Origin: Nitrospinota bacterium
Lineage (GTDB): Bacteria; Nitrospinota; Nitrospinia; UBA9942
Assembly: GCA_016234205.1 (NCBI GenBank)
Contig: JACRGN010000226.1
Span: forward strand, 1-12,208
DNA: 12,208 bases
Direction of reading: 5' to 3'
In this document: piece after piece, positions 6,291 through 12,208 of the stretch
Layout of the letters: each line of letters starts with the position of its first letter
Numbering within the stretch: the first letter of the stretch is position 1
Translations under genes and position numbers: made by a program
Notes under the pieces: generated by a model
Database searches by the model: none
Seen by the model: only the letters and a program-made list of their open reading frames with translations
Told to the model about the DNA's origin: nothing

Positions 6291-7337
6291 ATGCATAAAA
6301 AGAATAGAGAATCCAGAATCCAGAATCCAGAATTCAGAAAATTAAAAATCTTTATCCTGCTATTATCCCTCTGTCTCCTATCTCTGGTATCTGCATTTAA
6401 ATCAGAGGCGGAGAATATAAAAAAGAGGTTTAGTGAGACAAGATTGCTGATGGGGACAGTAGTAGAGGTTATTGTAATCAGTGACAAAGAAGATGCCGCC
6501 AGAAAATCCATAGCTGTTGCATTTTCTGCAATGGAGAGGGTTGACAGGCTTATGAGCAATTTCAAGGAGGATAGTGATATCTCAAGAATAAACAAAGGGG
6601 CAGGGTCTGAGGCTGTAGAAGTGGATAGTGATGTAGTGGAGGTTATTAAGAAATCCATATACTACAGTGAAATATCAGACGGTGCATTTGATATAACTAT
6701 CGGTGGTGTAGAAGAATTGTATGATTTTGAGGATAAAGGGAGGATACCTGAGAAGGGAAAGTTTAAAAACTCTGTCAATCTTGTAGGGTATAAAAGTATC
6801 ATCATAAATGGCAATAGAGTCCGTCTTGTCAAGAAAGGGATGAAATTAGACCTCGGCGGGATTGCCAAGGGATATGCAATAGATAAAGGAATTGATGCAA
6901 TCAGAAAAAATGGAGTTGCTGATGCACTTATAAATGCAGGCGGGGATATAAGGGCGATTGGCGAGAGTGAAAATGGTCAATGGAAGGTAGGGGTTTTACA
7001 TCCGAGGGAAAATGGTAAACTTAAAGATACCCTATTGCTAAAAAATCTTTCTGTAGCAACATCTGGTGATTATAGAAAATATTTTATCTCAGGTGGAAAG
7101 AGGTATCATCATATTCTAAATCCCTCTACAGGACTGCCGACAGAAGGGGTTCAGAGTGTGACAATTATTGCACCCTTTGCAGTTGACTCTGATGCCCTTG
7201 CAACTGCAGTGTTTGTCCTTGGTAAGAAAAGGGGGATGGAATTAATAGAGAAATTAAAGGATGTGGAAGGTATTATAATTGACTCAGATGGCTTGGCAAT
7301 ATACTCATCCGGAGTTAAAAAATATATTCATAACTGA
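6291..7337 (+). CDS. apbE: FAD:protein FMN transferase (ApbE family), exported
   Basis: This 348-residue protein belongs to the ApbE family, which attaches FMN from FAD covalently to threonine in target flavoproteins such as Rnf/Nqr and nitrous-oxide-reductase accessory subunits, outside the cytoplasmic membrane. The N-terminus has a basic stretch, then IFILLLSLCLLSLVSAF, a signal peptide probably cleaved after VSA. Family motifs follow in order: GTVVEV, RVDRLMSNF with DSDISRIN, SDGAFDITIG, LDLGGIAKGYAID (186-198), NAGGD (215-219), HHILNPSTGLP (from 273) and DALATAV (301-307; D301 and T305 are the expected Mg2+ ligands). ATG 6291 is the only usual start before the signal sequence. The basic N-terminal extension is encoded by a heptamer repeat. 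No target flavoprotein gene is nearby, so its substrate is unknown. Confidence 0.93.
   Translation: MHKKNRESRIQNPEFRKLKIFILLLSLCLLSLVSAFKSEAENIKKRFSETRLLMGTVVEVIVISDKEDAARKSIAVAFSAMERVDRLMSNFKEDSDISRINKGAGSEAVEVDSDVVEVIKKSIYYSEISDGAFDITIGGVEELYDFEDKGRIPEKGKFKNSVNLVGYKSIIINGNRVRLVKKGMKLDLGGIAKGYAIDKGIDAIRKNGVADALINAGGDIRAIGESENGQWKVGVLHPRENGKLKDTLLLKNLSVATSGDYRKYFISGGKRYHHILNPSTGLPTEGVQSVTIIAPFAVDSDALATAVFVLGKKRGMELIEKLKDVEGIIIDSDGLAIYSSGVKKYIHN
6309..6336 (+). repeat. Heptamer tandem repeat (GAATCCA)3 GAATTCA at the 5' end of apbE
   Basis: Three copies of GAATCCA and one of GAATTCA lie in the first codons of the flavin transferase gene, encoding ESRIQNPEFR ahead of the signal sequence. Seven is not a multiple of three, so a gain or loss of one unit would break the frame from ATG 6291. 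Confidence 0.8.
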
Positions 7338-7357
7338 GAGTTGATGTATTTAAACAC

Positions 7358-7386
7358 TTGACAAAGTGCCATAGATAAAATAAAGT
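7358..7386 (+). promoter_or_regulatory. Probable promoter of the tRNA-fMet gene
   Basis: A perfect -35 TTGACA (7358-7363) is followed after 17 bases by TAAAGT (7381-7386), placing transcription start a few bases before the tRNA at 7397. The AT-rich stretch just after it (TATATTATA) leaves the exact -10 uncertain. Confidence 0.5.
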
Positions 7387-7396
7387 TATATTATAC

Positions 7397-7473
<77 letters not shown>

Positions 7474-7549
7474 AATAAAACCTCAGTTTGTAAATTTTCA
7501 TTTCTGTTTATCTCCATCAGTTCAAATCACATTATTTCTTTTATCCCTT

Positions 7550-7578
7550 TTGTCTTGAAATATTTTTTAATCTATAAT
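7550..7578 (+). promoter_or_regulatory. Probable sigma70-type promoter of the HD-GYP gene
   Basis: TTGTCT (7550-7555) and a perfect TATAAT (7573-7578) are separated by 17 bases. The start of transcription would fall near 7585, leaving a leader of about eight bases before ATG 7593 with no Shine-Dalgarno sequence. Confidence 0.55.
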
Positions 7579-7592
7579 ACCCTTTAGTTAAT

Positions 7593-8852
7593 ATGATAAA
7601 GAAGGTAGATGCATCTAAGTTAAAAGTCGGTATGTATATATCCAACTTTGACAGGCCCTGGCTTGAGACCCCTTTTCTGTTTAATAAGGTGTTGCTAAAG
7701 GATGATAAACAGATAGAAAAAGTTAGGAAATCTTGCAATTATGTTTATATAGATACTGATAAGGGGCTTGATGTCCAGGAATCGGAATCTTTAGCAGATG
7801 CAGATAAAAAAATTGAATATGAGATGCATGAGACAATTCAGGAGGCGCTGAAGAGAGAGCCGCCGCCGGAGGACAAAGTAGCCTTTCATGAAGAGATAAA
7901 AGAGGCAAAGAAGGTTCATAGTGAGACAAAGGATGTTATAAAAAATGTAATGCATGATGTGAGGATGGGGAAGAGCATATCATCAGGTGACGCGAAGAAG
8001 GTTGTTGATGATATGACAGAGAGCATAATGAGAAACAGGGATGCACTCCTCTGCCTCACACAGTTAAAAAAAAGGGATGAATATACATCTTTTCACTCTA
8101 TAAATGTCTGTGTCTTGTGTCTCGCCTTTGGCAGACATATGGGGTATCAAAAGCATGAATTAAGAGATATGGGAATAGGCGCCCTCCTGCATGACGTAGG
8201 GAAAATGAAGATACCTGATGAGATTCTAAACAAGGAGGGGAAGCTCACGGAAGATGAATTTAAGATAATGAAGAGGCATGTTATCTACAGTGCCGAAATC
8301 TTAAGCACAAGTTATGGAATAAACCAAAGGGCATTGGAGATACCTTTACAGCACCATGAGAGATATAATGGGACAGGTTATCCAAAAGGACTCAAGGGTG
8401 ATGAGATTAGTATGTTCGGGATGCTCTCCTCTATTATTGATGTCTATGATGCAATTACAAGCAACAGAGTTTATCATAATGGCATGCCGGCTCATGATGC
8501 ATTGAAGAGAATGTATGAATGGAGGGGTAAAGATTTTCAGCCTATATTAATGGAGAGGTTTATCCAGTGTGTAGGAATTTACCCGTTTGGAACTCTGGTA
8601 GAGCTTGATAATTCTGACATAGGTATCATCATATCTATAAACAGGATTCATATTTTGAGGCCAAAGGTACTGGTTATAATTAATGGCAATAAAAAGCCGT
8701 ATGGCGAGCAGAAGGTAATAGACCTGACTGAAAAACTCCCTGATAAGAATTATAAATTGAGTATAAAAAATATCCTTGACCCGATTGCTTTGAATATAGA
8801 TACTCAGCAGTATTTAAAAGGGAAGGGGCTTTTGTATACGACGAGCAGTTAA
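7593..8852 (+). CDS. HD-GYP cyclic-di-GMP phosphodiesterase with N-terminal DUF3391-like domain
   Basis: This 419-residue cytosolic protein starts MIKKVDASKLKVGMYISNFD, typical of the DUF3391 domain found before HD-GYP domains. A charged helical linker (about 60-150) leads to the HD-GYP domain (about 155-310). That domain has H168, the HDVGK motif (200-204), H229, HHE followed by NGTGYP (254-264) and DVYDAIT (283-289), so every expected metal ligand and the GYP signature is present. It should hydrolyse cyclic-di-GMP to pGpG or GMP and so affect the motile-to-sessile switch. There is no receiver or other known sensor domain, so its input is unclear. The last 100 residues form a small beta-rich tail. 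Its stop overlaps the uvrA stop on the opposite strand by four bases. Confidence 0.94.
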   Translation: MIKKVDASKLKVGMYISNFDRPWLETPFLFNKVLLKDDKQIEKVRKSCNYVYIDTDKGLDVQESESLADADKKIEYEMHETIQEALKREPPPEDKVAFHEEIKEAKKVHSETKDVIKNVMHDVRMGKSISSGDAKKVVDDMTESIMRNRDALLCLTQLKKRDEYTSFHSINVCVLCLAFGRHMGYQKHELRDMGIGALLHDVGKMKIPDEILNKEGKLTEDEFKIMKRHVIYSAEILSTSYGINQRALEIPLQHHERYNGTGYPKGLKGDEISMFGMLSSIIDVYDAITSNRVYHNGMPAHDALKRMYEWRGKDFQPILMERFIQCVGIYPFGTLVELDNSDIGIIISINRIHILRPKVLVIINGNKKPYGEQKVIDLTEKLPDKNYKLSIKNILDPIALNIDTQQYLKGKGLLYTTSS

Positions 8853-11746
8853 TTTAGCACACTCCTTAGAAACTGTCCTGTATACGACCTCAGATTTTTT
8901 GCCACCTCTTCAGGTGTTCCATAGGCTACAATCTCGCCGCCAGAATCACCGCCCTCCGGACCAAGGTCTATAATATGGTCTGCCGTCTTTATCACATCAA
9001 GATTATGCTCAATTACAACTACCGTATTTCCTGCGTCTGTCAGGCTGTTCAATACATCAAGGAGTTTCTGTATGTCTGCGAAGTGAAGCCCTGTTGTTGG
9101 CTCATCTAAGATATACAATGTCCTCCCTGTGCTTCTCTTTGAAAGCTCTTTAGAAAGCTTTACCCTCTGTGCCTCACCGCCTGAAAGGGTTGTGGCAGCC
9201 TGGCCGAGCTTTATGTAATCCAAGCCTACATCAGAAACAGTCTGGAGCTTGGATTTTATGGAAGGGATATTTTCAAAAAATATTAATGCCTCACTGACTG
9301 TCATATCAAGGACATCTGCTATATTCTTCCCTTTATATTGTATATCAAGTGTCTCCCTGTTAAACCTTTTACCCTTGCATACTTCGCATGTGACATAAAT
9401 ATCAGGGAGGAAGTGCATCTCTATCTTTATGATTCCGTCGCCTGCACACGCTTCGCACCTGCCCCCCTTCACATTGAAGCTGAATCTCCCCGCCTTGTAG
9501 CCCCTCTTTCTTGACTCAGGAAGCTGTGCGAAGAGGTCTCTTATAAGATTAAATACACCTGTATATGTTGCAGGATTGGAGCGGGGTGTCCGTCCTATCG
9601 GAGACTGGTCTATGTCTATTACCTTGTCTATAAATTCAATCCCTTTAATCCCTGAAAACCTCCCTGGTTTTTCTGTGGATTTCCAGAAGACCTGTGCAAG
9701 TGCCTTATAGAGTATATCAATGACCAGTGTGCTCTTGCCTGAGCCTGACACACCTGTGATGCATGTAAATAGTCCGAGAGGTATTGATACATCAATATTT
9801 TTAAGGTTATTCTGGGATGCACCAAGAATCTTTAGATGGCTGTTGTTGCCATTTCTCCTTTTTGTGGGGACAGGTATTGACAGGGCACCAGAGAGGTAAC
9901 GTCCTGTCAGTGATGCCTTATCTGATAAAATTTCTTTTGGAGAGCCGCAGGCAACTACACTGCCGCCGTGAATCCCTGCACCAGGACCAAGGTCAATTAT
10001 ATAATCCGCAAGTAATATTGTATCCCTGTCATGCTCTACCACAATAACCGTATTCCCTATATCCCGCAGTCTTATAAGTGTATCAAGGAGTCTCTTATTG
10101 TCCCTCTGATGAAGACCTATACTCGGCTCATCTAAAATATATAAGACCCCCATGAGGCTTGAGCCGATTTGGGTTGCGAGCCTGATTCTCTGGCCTTCAC
10201 CGCCTGAAAGTGTTGCAGATGTCCTGTCAAGGGTGAGGTAATCAAGCCCTACATCCTTCATAAATCCGAGCCTCTCCTTTATCTCCTTCAATATCCTTCT
10301 TGCAATTGTCCATTCCTGTTCTGTAAGAGAGAGGGAATTAAAAAATTCTATTGCCTCTCTTACGGAGAGGGCTGTAAGCTCCATTATGGATTTTCCCCCT
10401 ACCTTTACTGACAGGCTCTCAGGCTTGAGCCTTGCCCCCTTACAGGCAGGGCATGGGGTCATGCTCATATACTCCTGAATCTCTTCCCTTATGTATTCGG
10501 ATTCCGTCTCCTTATATCTCCTCTCCAGATCAGGTATTACACCCTCAAACTCCCTGTGATAGAAGTGCCTGCGGTTGTCCCTCTCATAAAAAAACTTTAT
10601 CTGTTCATCCCCTGAGCCGTATAGAATAATATCCTGAATCTTTTTATCCCCGATTAAGACCCCTTGATTACAACCTTCAAGGGCAGGCTTCGGGGACAGG
10701 TCTAAATCCATGAATGGAGTATCAAGGCTGAATCCGTAATGGTCGGACAGGCACTGGAGCATCTGATAGAAATATACCGATGTCCTCTTTTCCCACGGTT
10801 TGATTGCACCATCCCTCAAAGAGATGCTTTTATCAGGGATAATGAGGTCTGCATCAATGTGCATATCAGTCCCAAGCCCGTCGCATTCAGGACATGCACC
10901 ATGGGGGCTGTTAAATGAGAACATCCTTGGCACAAGGTCAGGATAGCTTATATTACAGTATAAACAGGCAAACTTTTCACTAAAGAGCAACTCCTCTCCC
11001 CGATTAAGACCTTCGGGGACAGGTTTATCATCTACAGTTACAATGACAATCCCATCCGCCATCTTTAAGGCAAGCTCTATTGAATCAGCAAGCCTCCTCT
11101 CTATTCTCTCTTTTATAATAATCCTGTCAACGACCGCCTCAATTGTGTGCTTCTTATTCTTATCAAGCTCTATTTTTTCTGTAATCTCCCTCATCTTTCC
11201 GTCCACCCTGACCCTTACAAAACCCTGTCTCTGCAGGTTTTCAAATTCTTTTCTGTATTCACCTTTTCTATCCCGGATAATTGGAGAGAGTATCTGAATC
11301 TTTGACTTCTCAGGGAGAGATTTCACCCTGTCAACAATCTGCTGGACTGTTTGTGATGCTATCGCCCTTCCGCATTTGTAACAATAGACCTTCCCTATAC
11401 GGGCATAGAGCAGCCTCAGATAATCATAAATCTCTGTTACAGTCCCGACAGTTGAGCGGGGATTTTTACTTGTTGTCTTCTGCTCTATAGAAATGGCAGG
11501 TGACAGCCCTTCAATATATTCAACATCAGGCTTCTCCATCTGCTCAAGGAACTGGCGGGCATAGGCAGAGAGAGATTCCACATACCTCCTCTGCCCCTCT
11601 GCATAAATGGTATCAAAGGCGAGGGATGACTTCCCTGAACCAGAGAGCCCTGTAATTACCACAAGCTTATCTCTCGGTATCTCCAAATCAATATTCTTTA
11701 AATTGTGCTCCTTCGCACCCTTGATGATGATTTTTTTATTATCCAT
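8849..11746 (-). CDS. uvrA: Excinuclease ABC subunit A (UvrA)
   Basis: This 965-residue protein is the damage-sensing ATPase of nucleotide excision repair, which loads UvrB onto lesions as a dimer. Both ABC modules are complete. The first has Walker A GLSGSGKS (33-40) and LSGGEGQR (513-520), followed by LDEPSIGLHQRD. The second has GVSGSGKST and LSGGEAQR (854-861), followed by LDEPTTGLH. Zinc-binding cysteines are visible at CYKCG, at CLYC with CPEC, and at C764, C767, C787 and C790. Two extra segments stand out: PVPEGLNRG (about 243-250) and SPKPALEGCNQGVLIGD (about 350-367). They lie where the family normally runs straight on, and they are encoded by palindromic repeats. Both keep the frame, so the protein is probably functional. 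ATG 11746 has no Shine-Dalgarno sequence, and its promoter lies almost on top of the start. Confidence 0.97.
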   Translation of the reverse strand: MDNKKIIIKGAKEHNLKNIDLEIPRDKLVVITGLSGSGKSSLAFDTIYAEGQRRYVESLSAYARQFLEQMEKPDVEYIEGLSPAISIEQKTTSKNPRSTVGTVTEIYDYLRLLYARIGKVYCYKCGRAIASQTVQQIVDRVKSLPEKSKIQILSPIIRDRKGEYRKEFENLQRQGFVRVRVDGKMREITEKIELDKNKKHTIEAVVDRIIIKERIERRLADSIELALKMADGIVIVTVDDKPVPEGLNRGEELLFSEKFACLYCNISYPDLVPRMFSFNSPHGACPECDGLGTDMHIDADLIIPDKSISLRDGAIKPWEKRTSVYFYQMLQCLSDHYGFSLDTPFMDLDLSPKPALEGCNQGVLIGDKKIQDIILYGSGDEQIKFFYERDNRRHFYHREFEGVIPDLERRYKETESEYIREEIQEYMSMTPCPACKGARLKPESLSVKVGGKSIMELTALSVREAIEFFNSLSLTEQEWTIARRILKEIKERLGFMKDVGLDYLTLDRTSATLSGGEGQRIRLATQIGSSLMGVLYILDEPSIGLHQRDNKRLLDTLIRLRDIGNTVIVVEHDRDTILLADYIIDLGPGAGIHGGSVVACGSPKEILSDKASLTGRYLSGALSIPVPTKRRNGNNSHLKILGASQNNLKNIDVSIPLGLFTCITGVSGSGKSTLVIDILYKALAQVFWKSTEKPGRFSGIKGIEFIDKVIDIDQSPIGRTPRSNPATYTGVFNLIRDLFAQLPESRKRGYKAGRFSFNVKGGRCEACAGDGIIKIEMHFLPDIYVTCEVCKGKRFNRETLDIQYKGKNIADVLDMTVSEALIFFENIPSIKSKLQTVSDVGLDYIKLGQAATTLSGGEAQRVKLSKELSKRSTGRTLYILDEPTTGLHFADIQKLLDVLNSLTDAGNTVVVIEHNLDVIKTADHIIDLGPEGGDSGGEIVAYGTPEEVAKNLRSYTGQFLRSVLN
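10647..10696 (-). repeat. Nested palindromic element inserted in uvrA
   Basis: The outer arms TCCCCGA (10647-10653) and TCGGGGA (10690-10696) enclose a second inverted repeat, CCCTTGA (10661-10667) with TCAAGGG (10677-10683), around loop TTACAACCT. The inner unit aligns with the simple copy at 10997-11019 and differs by paired, stem-preserving changes. It adds about 17 residues in frame between MDLDL and QDIILYGSG of UvrA. Confidence 0.75.
10997..11019 (-). repeat. Simple 23-bp palindromic element inserted in uvrA
   Basis: Arms TCCCCGA (10997-11003) and TCGGGGA (11013-11019) flank a nine-base loop, TTAAGACCT. On the coding strand the repeat and its flank encode PVPEGLNRG just before the conserved EELLFSEKFAC segment of UvrA. 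The outer arms are identical to those of the nested element at 10647-10696. Confidence 0.75.
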
Positions 11747-11752
11747 GTTTTT

Positions 11753-11781
11753 ATTTTATCAGTATAAAAGTCCATTGACAA
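11753..11781 (-). promoter_or_regulatory. Probable uvrA promoter
   Basis: Reading leftward, TTGTCA (11781-11776) and TAAAAT (11758-11753) are 17 bases apart. The predicted transcription start falls at or within a base or two of the A of ATG 11746, implying a leaderless or nearly leaderless message. A second possible -10, TATACT (11766-11761), has no good -35. No LexA-type operator is recognised. Confidence 0.5.
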
Positions 11782-11803
11782 CATAATGAGCTTAATCTAT
11801 AGT
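11775..11803 (+). promoter_or_regulatory. Probable promoter for the MNT nucleotidyltransferase gene
   Basis: A perfect TTGACA (11775-11780) and TATAGT (11798-11803) are 17 bases apart. The -35 overlaps the leftward uvrA -35 by five bases, so the two promoters stand back to back. Transcription would start near 11810, upstream of the 18-codon frame at 11845. Confidence 0.55.
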
Positions 11804-11844
11804 AAATCCTGTTAGAAAGCCTTAATTTGTTGGGAGATTCATAA

Positions 11845-11901
11845 ATGACAATAGAGAATATATTAAGAGAGATTAATTTTGAGCGTTTATTTGGCTATTA
11901 A
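11845..11901 (+). CDS. Possible 18-codon leader peptide or gene relic
   Basis: ATG 11845 opens an 18-residue frame (MTIENILREINFERLFGY) ending at TAA 11899-11901. GGGAG is well placed upstream (11831-11835, about nine bases away), a better ribosome binding site than that of the following gene. The peptide resembles the N-terminal helix of a longer protein cut short. It could be a leader that couples translation to the next gene, or the stump of a degraded gene. No homologue is recognised. Confidence 0.25.
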   Translation: MTIENILREINFERLFGY

Positions 11902-11919
11902 ATATCAAAGAAAAACCTT

Positions 11920-12208
11920 ATGAAGGAAAAACAGATTAACGCAATAAAGAAAACGCTCATTGAAGTGGCAAAAAGATATGGGGTAAAAAAAGCTGCATTG
12001 TTTGGGTCTATAGTAAGAGGAGAAACCACAGAGGGGAGCGATATTGACCTTTTAATTGAATTTGAAGGGAAAAGGAGTTTGTTGGATTTGGCAGGATTAA
12101 AACTGGAACTTGAAGAGTTGCTGGGAAGAAAAGTGGATGTTCTTACCTATAAATCCCTTCACCCTCTCCTCAGAGAAAAGATATTGAGTGAACAAAAAGT
12201 AATTCTAT
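11920..12208 (+). CDS. MNT-type minimal nucleotidyltransferase (MntA-like antitoxin), 3' end beyond window
   Basis: The frame runs from ATG 11920 off the right edge with 96 full codons. It has the minimal nucleotidyltransferase signature GSx10DxD: G29-S30 in ALFGSIVRGE, then D41 and D43 in GSDIDLLIEF. A likely third acidic residue is D73 in RKVDVLTY. The ending EKILSEQKVIL is typical of the last residues of this roughly 100-residue family, so only a few codons are probably missing. Members usually pair with a HEPN RNase toxin (HepT) encoded next door, which they neutralise by adding AMP to a tyrosine. That partner would lie just outside the window, so the toxin-antitoxin role is an inference. 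The ribosome binding site is weak. Confidence 0.88.
   Translation, partial: MKEKQINAIKKTLIEVAKRYGVKKAALFGSIVRGETTEGSDIDLLIEFEGKRSLLDLAGLKLELEELLGRKVDVLTYKSLHPLLREKILSEQKVIL

Noticed and set aside
6278..6658. 126-residue minus-strand frame opposite apbE
   Set aside because: It is a shadow of the flavin transferase gene. The NSGFWILDSLF section is the heptamer repeat read backwards.
7474..7592. Riboswitch upstream of the HD-GYP gene
   Set aside because: The stretch is AT-rich with no conserved GEMM-type core or stable stem, and the likely promoter leaves only a few transcribed leader bases.

Overview
The window looks like a chromosome segment of a mesophilic, moderately AT-rich Gram-negative-type bacterium. 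The HD-GYP protein, the exported FAD:protein FMN transferase, the large membrane-embedded spermidine-synthase-like protein and the dispersed 'GTCATT-CGAGC' palindromic repeat together resemble Nitrospirota or Deltaproteobacteria-like genomes. That assignment is an impression from gene style, not a test. All large reading frames are intact, and most genes are ordinary housekeeping or accessory functions.

Region 1 (1-3591) is the unusual part. The C-terminal tail of an unidentified gene is followed by a tRNA-Leu(GAG) gene. The last ten bases of that tRNA plus three following bases (TTCGGCACCATAA, 170-182) are repeated exactly at 3579-3591. Between the copies lie a small Xre-type helix-turn-helix gene with no usable start codon, a 925-residue SF1 helicase ending in a DUF559/Vsr-like nuclease domain, and a 324-base non-coding tail with a pentamer repeat and a two-tier hairpin. 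I read this as a compact genomic island inserted at the tRNA 3' end. It carries a candidate nuclease-helicase defence gene and no integrase of its own.

Region 2 (3592-8852) is host chromosome: a leftward membrane protein with a central spermidine-synthase-like Rossmann domain, a repeat-rich gap, a rightward apbE-type flavin transferase, an initiator tRNA-fMet, and a rightward HD-GYP c-di-GMP phosphodiesterase.

Region 3 (8849-12208) holds leftward uvrA, convergent with and overlapping the HD-GYP gene by four bases, and then a rightward MNT-type minimal nucleotidyltransferase that runs off the window. This last gene is likely the antitoxin half of a HEPN-MNT pair. uvrA carries two in-frame palindromic insertions of one repeat family, one of them nested. 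uvrA and the MNT gene appear to be read from back-to-back promoters whose -35 hexamers overlap.

The host genes show no single shared pathway. The main points of interest are the tRNA-bounded helicase island, the palindromic elements inside uvrA, and the very short predicted leaders of uvrA and the HD-GYP gene.
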